From assembly GCA_036244855.1 (NCBI GenBank), contig BQKZ01002199.1, positions 52,679 to 76,213 on the forward strand: DNA of 23,535 nt, written 5' to 3'. Each line of letters begins with the position of its first letter. The first letter of the stretch is position 1. The notes under the pieces are model-generated. The model was not told the origin of the DNA. It did no database searches and saw nothing but the letters and a program-made list of their open reading frames with translations. The translations under genes were made by a program, and so were the position numbers. Positions 1 through 12,458 of this stretch are shown in pieces. Source of the stretch: Temnopleurus reevesii (lineage: Eukaryota; Echinodermata; Echinoidea; Temnopleuroida; Temnopleuridae).

Positions 1-249
1 GGCAATCGTCTTCCCCATTAGGTTAGACGTGTGTGCCTATACGCAGTGCCGGGCAATCGTCTTCCCCATTAGGTTAGACGTGTGTGCCTATACGCAGTGT
101 CAGGCAATCGTCTTCCCCATTAGGTTAGACGTGTGTGCCTATACGCAGTGCCGGGCAATCGTCTTCCCCATTAGGTTAGGCATGTGTGCCTATACGCAGT
201 GTCGGGCAATCGTCTTTCCCATTAGGTTAGGCATGTGTGCCTATACGTT
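1..249. repeat. 51-bp minisatellite, about 4.9 copies
   Basis: The start of the unit (GGCAATCGTCTT) recurs at 1, 52, 103, 154 and 205, an exact 51-bp period. Copies differ by few substitutions (GACGTGTG versus GGCATGTG; GTGCCG, GTGTCA, GTGTCG). The array stops inside the unit near 249 and is cut by the left window edge, so its true length is unknown. Because 51 is divisible by three, one plus-strand frame stays open as a 17-residue repeat (VCAYTQCRAIVFPIRLD). I see no splice or start context that would make it a gene. Confidence 0.95.
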
Positions 250-1350
250 TTCAAAAGTTCTCTCCTCTGATTAATGTCTACGGAATATCATAATACGTTG
301 CCTGACCCGTGTAGTCTACGTATATGTGGATCCTCTATACTGCCAAAAACTGCGTGCTAATTTCTTGTCTATAATGTACCACACGATACGCGGTACATGA
401 CACATCGATGACTTCGATACAAATGACTATACAACGGTCAAGGCCTTTGATGACTGTTCAAAATATAAAAATTAGTATATAGATTTGCATAGAATGTGTT
501 TCATCAACCGTGCAGTAGTTGGTATTGTGCTGCACGTGCTATTGTGTGTCTTTTATTTACACTACCAGACTATATCGAGAATATTCTGTGTTAATTGTGT
601 ACCAAGAAGTTAGAAAACACAAAACTCGGTTGGAGTTTACTCTTTTTTGTTTGGATATCTTCGCATTCCAGCTCATGAAGTGTGGGTGTAAGCTCTAAAG
701 AATACGGTGTACCTCTTACATCGTTCAATAGGCTCGTTGAATGGGGGATTTGAATTAGTTCGAGGGGCTCTGCAATTAAACAAGGTAATTGCATTTGGAT
801 CTTCATAGAAGTTCAACTTTCCTTGAAATGTTTTTAAATATATGACGTACACTATCCTGTTCATAAAACTTGGTGAAAGAAATAAGAAGAAGAAAGGTTC
901 CCCAAATCTGAAGGCGGACTCTATACCAAGTACATCATAATAGGAACAGAAACAAACCACATTCATACAGGTTACCACAATGCACATTTTGTGGTATATC
1001 ATTGACACACGAGGTTAAATTATTTGGAAGCTCCTTGATTAGACCCTATGGGCGGGTCTTACAACATAATACAATATATATACAAATATCATCTTCATGT
1101 TAATTCACTTCCTCCAGTGCCGTTTGAAGTCACGATGCTTTGAATCGTCCAAGTGACGGTAGTTCACTATGATTACATTTCCATTGAAACGTGTTCTAAT
1201 TATGAAGAATGAATATGCACTTCAATGGGATGCCCTTTGAATTGTTGCTACGTCGGGATTACTTCATCTTCATGAAACAATATACCCTTAAGCTCCCATC
1301 ACTTCGTGAAAACACGGACGGTACGACAAAATTGCTATTTATAGATCTTA
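250..1350. other. no gene seen
   Basis: This is AT-rich unique-looking sequence after the minisatellite. The longest open frame (minus strand, 673-1008, 111 codons) has no recognisable domain and no convincing splice or promoter context. Nothing here is supportable as a gene. Confidence 0.6.
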
Positions 1351-1351
1351 T

Positions 1352-1562
1352 AGAGGAGCTGAGTGAAAGAATAAAATGAAGGGGAGTGGGAAGAGCATGA
1401 GAACATTTGGAAAGAAAAGAAAACAGGAAGAAGAAAAGTAAAGAGAAGAAAAGGTAAAGAAGAAATAGAAAACGAAAATGAAGAACAGGAAGAAGAGGAA
1501 TGAGAGGAAGAAGAAGAAAAAGGACAACAGGAGAATAAGAACTAAAAGGATAAATAAGAACA
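1352..1562. repeat. purine-rich (GA/GAA) low-complexity tract
   Basis: About 210 bases are almost entirely A and G on the plus strand, with imperfect GAAGAA and GGAAGAAG runs. The Phe/Leu-rich open frame on the opposite strand is a composition artefact. A polypurine tract this long could form triplex DNA, but nothing here demonstrates function. Confidence 0.9.
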
Positions 1563-1721
1563 AGTGCTATGTAGTAAACTGAAGAGTTAACATATCAAAA
1601 CAATTCAAGGAAGATGTGAGTGCAGTGTCAATAAAAGAAAATCAGAAAAAATGAAATTCAACAAATATGCGGGTTTCTCCATGTACTAAAATCGAGCAAA
1701 TATTTTTCTGCAGTGTCTCTG

Positions 1722-1887
1722 TGTAGGTGTGCGTGGGAATACAAGGGAATGTATGTGTGTATGTGCGTGCGTGCGTGCGTGTGTGGTGTGGGTGTGTGTG
1801 CATGGGAATACAAGGGGGAATATGTGTGTGTACGTGTGTATGTCGGCGCATGTGTATGTATGTGTGTAGGTTTGTGTGAGTGTGTCA
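1722..1887. repeat. imperfect (TG)n / (TGCG)n microsatellite
   Basis: Alternating GT with interspersed GC and TA steps runs through the block, with a short internal duplication around GGGAATACAAGGG (near 1736 and 1804). The His/Thr-rich minus-strand frames over this block are by-products. Alternating purine-pyrimidine sequence of this kind can adopt Z-DNA. A further short piece, T12 followed by a GCGTGCGTGTG run, lies at 1983-2012. Confidence 0.9.
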
Positions 1888-2019
1888 CATAAAAAACAGA
1901 CAGACTACATAGATAATTATGAGTTTCAAACATTTTAATGAGAGGGATGGGGTCTAGAAAGGGGAGTGAGTGAGTGGTGTGTTTTTTTTTTTTTGCGTGC
2001 GTGTGTGGGTGGGTCATTG

Positions 2020-3898
2020 GGTGAAATGATGTGAAGATGGTGAGATAATTGGAGGGAATATGCAAGACTTAGAGGAGGGGGGCGGAAATACGTCAGATGT
2101 TGGAAGGTAGACATTTGACACGTCTAAAACGAGATCAAGAGTGTTTTGAAAGGGTTAGATTATGCGCACTGTGATTTAACTGATGATTCTGTAATAACTG
2201 AAATATATATTTTGTATCTAATCAGGCATCAAAGCTCAATGCAAAGCGAACATTGATACCGGTATGATTGCTGCTAACGTACGTCTGTCTAATCGTTGAT
2301 ATTATGTTTTTAATGGTCTGAGCACATCTGATATTATATATTTATTTATTTATCTTCAATGCATACATACATTGTACAATTAAAAATATAAAAGTATAAA
2401 GCTGTACATTAATAACTTTGTCAAGATTTCAAAGATGAAAGTCAATTGACGTGTTTTGGTAATAGTCTAGGCACACTTACGCAATATATAACCCGTTTTA
2501 TGCAAACATAAGACACGATGTTTATTTAAGGTGAACAAATACATTTCCTTAACAAGCTTGTTAAGTTTTCCTCTACTGATTTTAGAATAAACGACGATTG
2601 ACTAACCCACAGTAGAATAATTATACGATATTTCTATTCAGTACAGATTTTACAAAACTATCATCCGGCATCCCCAGGCATATATGCATGAGCACTATAT
2701 ACCACCATGCACTACAGTGCTGTTTGGACTTGGTGAGGAATCAAATTACGATCTAGAACGACATATAAATATTTATTTATCAAGGTTCAAGAAATTGACC
2801 TACCTTATACGTGGACTATGCGACAATGTTGGTTGAATATATAATGAAACTCGTGAATATTGCGAGATATTCCACAAATCGAATGTTTCCAAAAAGAGAC
2901 TGCAAGCGCGTGTAGAACATACGAACTAATGGGATAGAATATAAAGTGTTCCGAGCGACCTCCCACTAGCTGACTTTGTGAGTACGTGCATAACACAAAC
3001 AATACGCACTGTGAACTGGACACATATCGGAAACTATTCATCCCATTCACGATGATACGCTTGGCTGACGCAGAGAGCGCTATGCTTCTTCGTCAGCAGG
3101 CGATTCATCGGAAAGTTATTGCATAATTTTAATGGATTTCGAAGAATTCTTCGCTTTCGTATTGGTGATATCTATCACGTGAATCATATGGATTTTAAAT
3201 TATCCCCTACAAGAGCACGTTCATGTCTTGTTAAGTATACCATAGCAAAAACACATTTTGTATTATACTGTCCTATATTGTATCGATTAATTATGGGTTT
3301 TACAATCAGTCAAAAGACTGTTCTTTTTCATCAAGTCTGTGAATATAAAAAGTGAACAAGTATAAGAATTATACATTTGTACCTCCACGATTTTAAGGTT
3401 GGTTTATTAGCAGTTTAATGCATTCAAATTAAATTTTACAGATAATATGATTATATACAAAATAAGGATCGATACATGAAGCAGTAATGAGTGTCTATGA
3501 ATCGATAATTAAAACATTGGTTAAAACACATAAGTGTATTAAGGAATTGTAGAATAGAGATAGGAAACAAATATTGTCACTTGAATGAAAACTGTAACAA
3601 TTGAAATTGAAGTATCTAAGTTTCACTTTCAGTCATGTTATTTTATACTCACAGATCAAAACCACAAAGAAAGAATGTTTTTTGTTCAAAAGAATTAAGA
3701 TTTAAAAAGTGATGTCACGACATTTGTTTCAAGAGCAGGAGAAATTTGTGTTTTCAGATTTTGAATTTTTTCTGAATTTGTTAGAAATTGTCTCGATTTC
3801 TCTTTTCGACACCTTAATGTCACACTCACCATTTTCTTGCATTGACTGAATTCGCAATATGTAAATCCATTCTTCTGCCCTCTCCTTTCTCTTTCACT

Positions 3899-3900
<2 letters not shown>
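2020..3900. other. no gene seen
   Basis: AT-rich sequence holds only short open frames (up to 81 codons) with no recognisable motif. A short hairpin-capable segment near 3063-3100 (CTGACG ... CGTCAG) is the only local structure noticed. Confidence 0.55.

Positions 3901-3901
<1 letters not shown>

Positions 3902-3939
<38 letters not shown>
3902..3939. repeat. (CT)n microsatellite
   Basis: An uninterrupted CT dinucleotide run of about 18 units. Confidence 0.97.
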
Positions 3940-3941
<2 letters not shown>

Positions 3942-4205
3942 GTTTTATAGGAATGACTGATGTGTAACCTTAGCAGCACGGGGCACGGTCAATTTCACAG
4001 TCTCCTTTTCGACGACGTCTTTTAAAGTTCATCAGCTCCTTATGGATGACATTTGTAAAGTTCGAGTGAATCTAAAAATAGATGAAAAGTATAAAAAAAA
4101 CAATCATCTGCAGGTCAAATTGTCAATTTTTCATTGAGTAGAAATCCTGTCGTTTATAAACACATATAATTACATTAGTAGACCAGGCAAAGCAAATACT
4201 CTGTA

Positions 4206-4240
4206 AAAACAAACAAACAAACAAACAAACAAACAACAAA
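4206..4240. repeat. (AAAC)n microsatellite
   Basis: A run of about seven AAAC units, ending in an irregular AACAAAC. Confidence 0.95.
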
Positions 4241-5407
4241 CTGAAGTGCTGTGTTAACACCTAGAATGTGAGTGAGTTGAATGCCTCTTTTTTTGCATTG
4301 ACCATGCTATTCCTGGTGTTAAGGAGGGTCAATCAGTATTATAAGTGAATTTCCTTTAATGAAATCAATTCATGGAATTAGCATAGGCTACATATATTTA
4401 TATAGTTAGGACTGGTATTCCTTAGATCTGTATTATTCATCCTTTCATTAATTTACATCAGCTAAATTGTCATAATTTCCTTCAAACCTCTCTGTCTGTT
4501 AAATGGATTTATATATCTATCGAACTGTTTGAGAAAGAGAGAGAGAGAGAGGCGGGGGGAGGTGCAATTTTTTAATAATGCGGCGACACAATGGGGAAAT
4601 AGATTAGGCTATATATTAATGTTTCAAAGGCTATGGTTTGATATGATAAATATTGAATTCCATGGTACAGTAAACATTCCACGAAGAGTGTAAACTCTTT
4701 ACCAAGGCTGCATGCACTTACCCTTTCATGACTTTATAAGGAGATTGCGTGTGATATCTTTGAAGGATCACATCCTCTAGGCTAATCTCTAATCTCATCG
4801 CATACTCATATGCATGGGTCTTTATCCTCTTTAATAAACGTGTTATCTATAACACAAGCAATTAAAACTTAATCATTCAATTGACAATTAAAACTTATCT
4901 TATAATTTTCCCTGGCCGCAGATCTCGAGATCAGGAAACACCAAATGATTGGAAACCAATTTGTAGCAGTCATTGAAGTAGTTTCAAGAATACAAAAATG
5001 GCATTCACATAATAATCATACTGATAAGTTGACGTGGTAGCGTACGTGCATGATAATGTGTAATGGAAAAATAAATGTGTAGAAGTACAAGTAAACTTTA
5101 AAATAAATGACATGAACATTCATGTCATCATGCTCTGCTGCTGCAAGAAAGGCAACGTTTGTAGAACATATATCCCTGATTAAAATTACGCTTCCATGAA
5201 AGCACTGTCATTTTTAATCAATTATGATTTGTTAAAAATTTTCCAGCAATATATTACAATTGTTTATTTCAGTTGTTCATTTCGATATCAAGCAATACTT
5301 ATCCCATTCCTCTGAGCGTCGTAACAAATGAGATGTGCGTCAAAGTAGTATTGATTAGGAGAGAAAAGGCTTTTTAGCTTGACAGCATCTGGGTGTTTCG
5401 CACGCTG

Positions 5408-5440
5408 TGTTACGTAACAGTGGAATCTGTGACGTCACAG
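5408..5440. promoter_or_regulatory. paired perfect palindromes, CRE-type and PAR-bZIP-type
   Basis: TGTTACGTAACA (5408-5419) is a perfect 12-bp palindrome containing TTACGTAA, the known consensus of PAR/E4BP4-type bZIP factors. CTGTGACGTCACAG (5427-5440) is a perfect 14-bp palindrome containing the full cAMP-response element TGACGTCA. The centres are about 20 bp apart, roughly two helical turns. An AGGTCA nuclear-receptor half-site follows at 5443-5448. No gene start is recognisable nearby, so any regulated target is unknown. Confidence 0.4.
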
Positions 5441-6082
5441 CAAGGTCATTCATACTGCTGACGAAGATGATTCAGATATCAATTACGATCCCGGAGACAA
5501 TTAGATAATGAGGCCAAAGAACAGATGCTCATCTTATTTTGCCGTTGATCTCTGTCTTGCTAATTCATGCGATTCCTATAATCATGCGTCATTCAGGCGT
5601 ATCGTTTATTGGTAGCGTACAATATCTTATAAATTAGTGAAATATGAAGAAAAGGGTATTATTTTGGTGCATTGTATCAAGAATGACATGAAACCGAGAT
5701 GGGACTTTATAAGGAATCGAATAAAGGGAAGAGTATCAACAGGATTCAGACTGAAATCCACGCTGTCTTTTTTTTTGCAACGCCTTTTCTCTCATCCACC
5801 CTTGTATCCAGTGATTCGTTATGTTGAGAACCGTGAGTGGATACATGGACCATTGCTGATGAATTGAAAACTGTCTCTGTTTAGTCCCAAATAAATGACC
5901 GGAAAGCAGATAAACTTGGCATCAAAACAAACAAATTCATCATTGTAACATGAGGTGTGACTGAATAAAGGCTTTACAAACCGAACCTTCGTTTGATTTT
6001 GCTGTCATCATATTTTGGGAAATGCATTGCATAATCTATTGTGTAAGGTGAGAAGGAATTAGATAGAGAATGAGAAGGGGCG

Positions 6083-6110
<28 letters not shown>
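6083..6110. repeat. (AT)n microsatellite
   Basis: A run of about 14 AT units. Confidence 0.97.
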
Positions 6111-6115
<5 letters not shown>

Positions 6116-7332
6116 TAAGTTCACGTATTGGCACGGTTATATTAAAAGACGAGACGANAGCACAAAACTAAACATTTAAATGTGAATTCAATCGGTTACT
6201 CCACACCAAAACTAACTTGCTCTGAGTAAAAGCGCAAAAATTAGACGAACATATATAAAAAAGAATGATATCGGACAATACCGGTAAATACTAAATTAAA
6301 AAAAATATTTCAATGATAAATATAAATGATTCAAACAGTTATGTGTTTCTGGAAATTGGCAACTTTAGATCAAGTGACATGGGCGTAAGTGACAAGGACG
6401 TATGTTTGTCAGATCTAAAAAGTTGGCTTATCATATATATCCCGTTGCTTTTTAAACCTTTGTTTCCAAATTAGATCAAATCATTATGTATTCATAATCG
6501 TTGAATGCATTAGAGATTATGATGAATTAATGTACAGCTTCATAAATTAAAGCCCATGTAAAAAAAAAAAAATATACATAGATTATTGGATTTAATAGAC
6601 AATGAATAATAGTAGGATTTCTATGACGTATTTAGTTCCAACTATTTCAATTATGCTATAGATTGATTGTATAAATTAGTATTTTTATAATAATTTTCTT
6701 TTGAATCATTTCGTTTATGAACAATTCGTTATGCTTGTTATTGTTTTTTTTCTCTTTTTGTATAATTATTTGTCATTGTGAATTCAAATTTAGAAAAATA
6801 TAAATTTACTGGAAAAGATAATTGTTGACAGTATTTTGCTGACGTGAATGCATTACTAATTCTATTGTTTTTAATCACTTTTATCAGTAGAATATTTATT
6901 CCTTTTACTAATCAACAATATTCTACACGTTAGATTCATGAATATACATCCGACTAGATGAATTCGTCATGAAAATCGAGTTACCTTTGCTCCGAAAAGC
7001 TTAAACACAGAGCATAAAAGGCAGTAAGATAGCATAAGCTTCATGTAGAGAAGTGACGAACATACGTCATTACCACGTCATTTCAAGTGATCCAAATTTG
7101 CCAATTTGCTAGAAAAATAGTTGTTTGAATAATTTGTAAATTTCTTTGAATTTTTTTAGAACTTTCTGAAATATTTATTGTCCTTTTTCGTTGACACCTT
7201 TTTTATACGTTTGTCTATTTTTCTTTCGCTTCCAATCAAAGTAAGATTTTTCTGGCCTGGAGTCCTCCTTTAAAACCCAACAACTTGTCGACGTCACGTG
7301 TTGTTTTTCTCATTCTACTTCCTTTTACCCAG

Positions 7333-7419
7333 GTCCTATAGAGTATCCGTTTGGTCTATTTCCAGAATCAGTTCGTGATGAGAAAACCCACAAAATGCAA
7401 GATGGAGTGCGTTGCCATG
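7333..7419 (+). CDS. isolated exon-like block, 87 nt, phase 1-1
   Basis: A strong acceptor (long pyrimidine tract ending TTTTACCCAG) and a near-consensus donor (CATG|GTGAGT) bracket 87 nt, a multiple of three. Only phase 1 is open; phases 0 and 2 contain stops. The peptide runs from PIEYPFGLFPESVRDE to MQDGVRCH, flanked by split codons that would give Gly if the neighbours are also phase 1. This matches the symmetric phase of the gene that starts 8 kb downstream, but no partner exon was identified and no domain is recognised. It may be an exon of an upstream gene, a relic, or chance. Confidence 0.3.
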
Positions 7420-7476
7420 GTGAGTGGGAGGATGATGCTAGTATTTAAGGAGAAAGGGGATGGGAGAAGATAGCCG

Positions 7477-7550
7477 AAAGAGAGGGAGAGGGGGGGGGGG
7501 AGAGGGGGAGAGGGAGAGAGAGAGAGAAAGAGGGGGAGAGAGGGTGGAAG
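7477..7550. repeat. GA/G-rich low-complexity tract
   Basis: Purine-only runs include G10 and an (AG)n stretch, directly downstream of the isolated exon-like block. Confidence 0.93.
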
Positions 7551-10500
7551 TGTGTTTCTTTTGGTGTGTTATGACAATGCTAAGAATGATTGTAATAGAA
7601 ATTCTTATGACTATGTTAATGGGCTGATATGATAATGATAACAGCTAGCACCCAGTAGCTTGTCTCATGTAAGCGGGCTACTTAATATTCCACCAATATT
7701 CCTAGATGTTATGTTATTTATATGATTATTATTATTATTACCAATGATGAGTGCATGTGTGTGTATCTGATATAAACCGTTCATTTACTCCAGGACCTAT
7801 AAGCTACGAATAATTAACATGAGAGCGTAAAATTTTCATTTACTCCCTAAGTAAACAAGAACACGAATACATCTTCATACCCTCAATCTTCACATACCTG
7901 CACTCAAAGTTCTATCTTCCTATAGTTTGGACCGCACATGCACGCACACGCACACATACACACATATACAACAACATGCAGCACAGATTTACTCCATTAC
8001 ATGTGATGTCATCATTCGTTATGACGTCATCATGGGAAGCTTGGCCCTTTTATCTATTCAATTTGAAACATGTAAACATCTAAACGAGGGATACATTCAT
8101 TCGCGAAAATTGTCAACATCCCAGGGCACTGGAGTTCAGGAATAGCAATAAAGTCGGAAAAGACTAGGGCCTTGTTTTTACAAACAAAATGTTGAGAGAT
8201 TAAATTATTGTGAACTTGGGGGCAATAATCGAAGAAATGGGATAATTGACGAGGGACTTGATGAGAATGCTCTGAGATCACGTTATAATATTTTTGTTTA
8301 TATTCGTCTTCGATAGACGTATATATTGTGCTCCGGATTGGGAGGTGTTGTCATGTAAAATGAGTGAGCAATGAATGCACATCCTCCAGCAGCAGCTCAT
8401 CATCAGACTGAGACGAAACGCACATATAGTTTGCTCACAAAATAAAGTTTATCCTGATTACCGATTGTAAGGATTTGTTAAATAAAGGTGAAAATGCCAC
8501 AATTGTATTAATTTTGCCTGTTTTATTTGCAAAGTATGATTTTTAGAAACCTTTGACAAACAGTAAAAAAAAAAAAAAAAAAAAAGACAAATGTATTGCC
8601 TTTGGCCGTCATTGGTATCTGTTACCGTGGGCATAACTGAATCGAGGACTCTACGGCTCTCAAAGTTAACGACACATTCATATATGTGTCGTTTTAAAAC
8701 ATTTGAAAACAACATAAGGGATACTGACAGGCATACCAATGGAAAGCTAAAGTAATGTTGCTGTGTTGCAATGAACACTTTTAGCCGGTTGCAAGACATT
8801 TTGTAGGATAGACTTTTCATCACTTTGCACAAAAATACTGAAATATAAATGTAAGTTTCAGCAATATTAAGATCATCTCTGGATCACTCTTGCTTGAGAA
8901 ATATTTCATGAAATATCTTAATACCATACGATTATAGGAACTGCCTTTTTCTGGAAATATTGTAATGAATATACTGGAAGTAACCTTTCTGGTGTAATGC
9001 ATGTATTGTTTCAAATGACGAAAGGGGTAATAGAGCTCAAACACTGATTCATAAAGACCAATTCGGTTTAGGTGTTGATTTTTATGCTAATTTCTAACTG
9101 GGGGCTTCAGCTATGCTTGTCTATAGACTATCTATGCACTGACATAGCAACACATCTGGCTCAGAACTCAACCTATTGAAGAACAGTACCTTTGTTCATC
9201 TATAGAAGCCCCCCATTTATAGCCGTCTTTTCGTACAGTGCTCAAGAGTCAAATTCGTGTACAGACAGGATAGCCAAACTATGAGGACTCGCAACAGGAG
9301 AGGGTGCTATTAATATAAACTAGGGAGAATGTTTGATTTTTTTTGTGTGTGCGTCAAACCAACGGCACAGGACAAACCTGCTGTCCAACAAATTCGCAGA
9401 CAATGCCTCAGAAGAATTCTTCATCTTGGAATTTATTCATTACAAGATTTTGGGAGAATCATTAATTTAAATCAACACTAATCGTTCTACTACCAACTAA
9501 AGACTATTTGCAACAAGTTTGTTAACTCGCAGCTTTGCAGTCTGCCGGCCGTGCTATTGATAACAATGGATAAAGAGCATGATTGCACCATTTTATTCTT
9601 GGCCCTCTACAGTTCACATGAAGTAAAGTCACCACCTCATCAAACGAAATATTTCCCTGTTATTTGACATACACCTGTGTAATGAGTCTATAATCGGCGA
9701 ATGCGCATTTTCATCGGAAAATGCATTGGTGACATGTTGTCTGATAATTTTCCTGTCGATTGATACAAAAATTAGCTAATTTCTGTCTCCGCAAAATATG
9801 TTTAAAGCCATTAAGGTTGATGAATTTTCGCTCCTTTGGCAGTCGAATTATTGAATATAAGATTTCTTTTCGTGATCATGACCCGTGCAAAAACGGAATT
9901 TTAATTTTGTCTTCAAATTTCAAAGAAAGATGAGTGTTTACGGAATACGTGCACGATAAATAGGTGCGAATTGCCTTGTGTTGCGAGTCGATTGTTTGGC
10001 AAGCAGTCACCCGGATTCATCACAATATAAGCTTTGAAAATGTTCAAAATTCAGAATTGACCGCTATCGAGTGATTTAGTCGATTGTCGCACGACCATTG
10101 GATAATGTTCCACGACTTGTTGCGATATTTCACAGCATCCAACGAACACCAGCTTAGGGTTGTGCAGTAGTAGAAAGGTCACAAAATATATTTTGTAACA
10201 AGCAATATATTGTGCTGGAGCGACAAAAAAACCGTTAGAATTCTAATTAAACAAACATTTTCCATATGAACCATTGTCGGCAACCTATTTACACATTTAT
10301 TCCTCAATTTCTTGATTCAATGATTTGCCTATCCATTGCGCCATCTCACGGCCAGGTTGACATCATAAGGGGCTTCGTGTTACTGATAAATCTTAAAGGG
10401 GAAATCAAGGCCAAAATTTAATCTAAATATCATGCAGGAAAAATCGTCTGGGCTTCCCTTCCATTCAACTACTTGATAGATTTGAAAACTCCAAAAGCTT

Positions 10501-10970
10501 ACTGTTTGCATCACAATTAAAACATATCAAATCACACAACATATAAATCGGAAGTAGATGGCGCCCATGTTATTACATCATACATTGTGTAATGCAGGGA
10601 CGCATTGACGGGGCGACTCGGGGCGACACGACGCAAATCACCAATAACACATGTTCGACTCCCGTAGTCGGCTATTGTTTCTCTAATTGTCGATAGCAAT
10701 TATTACCCGCCTACCAAGCATACTGGGTGTGAATATCCGTTAATAGATCGATGTATTTTGACACCGGGTAAGGACAAGGTTTCTGTATAACCCTGCAATG
10801 TTTGACACCTACAAAGCCAGGCAGCAGATGTAAAATGTCTCGTGACAAGAAAAGTTCACTTGCAAATTAGGATACTTTTATTTTACTTCAATTTCATTAC
10901 TTTCATTAAAAAAAAACTGAACAGGAAGGCGAAATATTGGTATGTGTGTTTTTTATCATTTGATTATTTT
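7551..10970. other. no gene seen
   Basis: No supportable gene lies in these 3.4 kb. The stretch holds an (ATT)n run near 7727-7741, a CA-rich tract at 7933-7975, CRE-like TGACGTCAT near 8021, and a 21-base poly-A run at 8565-8585. Minus-strand frames at 8458-9044 are AT-rich and without motifs. Confidence 0.55.
8565..8585. repeat. poly-A run
   Basis: A run of 21 A residues. It could be the tail of an old retroposon on the plus strand, but no body is recognised before it. Confidence 0.9.
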
Positions 10971-10971
10971 T

Positions 10972-11125
10972 ACGAGGTGGTGTAGTGGTTCTGGTTCTCG
11001 CCTTTCAAAAGGAGGGTCATAGGTTCGAATCCCACACATGGTGTTAATTTCCTTCAGCAAAAAAAAACTTATTCACACAGTGCTGCACTCAACCTAGGTG
11101 AGGTGAAAGGATACCTGACAGGAAT
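10972..11125 (+). mobile_element. tRNA-derived SINE, head and body
   Basis: The head carries a pol III A-box-like GGTGTAGTGG (10979-10988) and a perfect B box GGTTCGAATCC (11022-11032), spaced as in a tRNA. It is followed by a SINE-style body with TGCTGCACTCAACCTAGGTG and then GGATACCTGACAGG. The tRNA-like part has no clean acceptor stem or CCA-end geometry, so this is a SINE rather than a working tRNA gene. This layout is typical of invertebrate tRNA-derived SINEs. No tail or clean target-site duplication was identified. Confidence 0.75.
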
Positions 11126-11430
11126 TCACTATTAACATGATTAAGTAGACCTACGTGTAGTTCGCACAAATCCGCCAAAATGTTATGTGGGGGTAGATTG
11201 CATTGAGACGTGAGACGAGAACTATCTTTGTCACAGAAAAAAAGAAATAAGACACACGCACACGATCTCTTGCATAACATTTTATATCGTTACTTTCAAT
11301 TCTAAAGGTGAAAATGATGTCTAATATGGACAGCATCATAAATTTGTTTTACCAGTGGAAATGGCCCCCTTTTTGTGAACTACAAGGGTAAGAGGAAAAT
11401 TGATCAACATCATTGTTATCCTCCTTATTA

Positions 11431-11690
11431 TGATCATCATCATCACCACCACCAATAAGACATACTACCTCGTTCGTCCTCATGACAATATTAAAATATA
11501 TTTTTAACAGTAATATGAGGGGGATGAGTGACATATCTAATCGAATACGAAGTGCAATTGCCTGGTTAACACCGCCTGTAACTACCCAACTAGATTTGGA
11601 TTTCAAGACGTTTACCATTAAAATCCAAATAATTTACGTCCCAAAACTGACTTATCTTAAAAGAAATAGTTTGATCACAAAAATACATCT
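11431..11690. repeat. left copy of a duplicated segment at the gap
   Basis: From TGATCATCATCATCACC onward this segment matches 12731-12981 nearly base for base. It differs by a few substitutions, a 1-base and an 8-base length difference (the ACCCAACT-type insertion sits in this copy). It runs directly into the N gap at the same internal point (AAAATACATCT). Confidence 0.95.
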
Positions 11691-12458
11691 NNNNNNNNNN
11701 NNNNNNNNNNNNNNNNNNNNNNNNNNNNNNNNNNNNNNNNNNNNNNNNNNNNNNNNNNNNNNNNNNNNNNNNNNNNNNNNNNNNNNNNNNNNNNNNNNNN
11801 NNNNNNNNNNNNNNNNNNNNNNNNNNNNNNNNNNNNNNNNNNNNNNNNNNNNNNNNNNNNNNNNNNNNNNNNNNNNNNNNNNNNNNNNNNNNNNNNNNNN
11901 NNNNNNNNNNNNNNNNNNNNNNNNNNNNNNNNNNNNNNNNNNNNNNNNNNNNNNNNNNNNNNNNNNNNNNNNNNNNNNNNNNNNNNNNNNNNNNNNNNNN
12001 NNNNNNNNNNNNNNNNNNNNNNNNNNNNNNNNNNNNNNNNNNNNNNNNNNNNNNNNNNNNNNNNNNNNNNNNNNNNNNNNNNNNNNNNNNNNNNNNNNNN
12101 NNNNNNNNNNNNNNNNNNNNNNNNNNNNNNNNNNNNNNNNNNNNNNNNNNNNNNNNNNNNNNNNNNNNNNNNNNNNNNNNNNNNNNNNNNNNNNNNNNNN
12201 NNNNNNNNNNNNNNNNNNNNNNNNNNNNNNNNNNNNNNNNNNNNNNNNNNNNNNNNNNNNNNNNNNNNNNNNNNNNNNNNNNNNNNNNNNNNNNNNNNNN
12301 NNNNNNNNNNNNNNNNNNNNNNNNNNNNNNNNNNNNNNNNNNNNNNNNNNNNNNNNNNNNNNNNNNNNNNNNNNNNNNNNNNNNNNNNNNNNNNNNNNNN
12401 NNNNNNNNNNNNNNNNNNNNNNNNNNNNNNNNNNNNNNNNNNNNNNNNNNNNNNNNNN
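11691..12458. other. assembly gap (768 N)
   Basis: Undetermined bases. Open frames that run through it are meaningless. The right edge is a run of 12 C, which may be a low-quality read end. Confidence 0.99.

Larger units (their letters stand above)
3940..7332. other. gene-poor stretch with microsatellites
   Basis: No gene is supportable over these 3.4 kb. It holds an (AAAC)n run at 4206-4240, a GA run at 4531-4552, an (AT)n run at 6083-6110, an undetermined base at 6158, and the bZIP-type palindromes listed separately. The 76-codon plus-strand frame at 5637-5867 has no recognisable domain. Confidence 0.55.

Noticed and set aside
673..1008. 111-codon minus-strand frame
   Set aside because: No domain, no splice or promoter context, and AT-rich composition like its surroundings.
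1348..2065. Minus-strand Phe/Leu-rich and His/Thr-rich open frames
   Set aside because: They are translations of the purine tract and the TG microsatellite; composition alone explains them.
10972..11045. Functional tRNA gene
   Set aside because: The pol III A and B boxes are present, but there is no proper acceptor stem or anticodon arm, and the SINE body follows directly.
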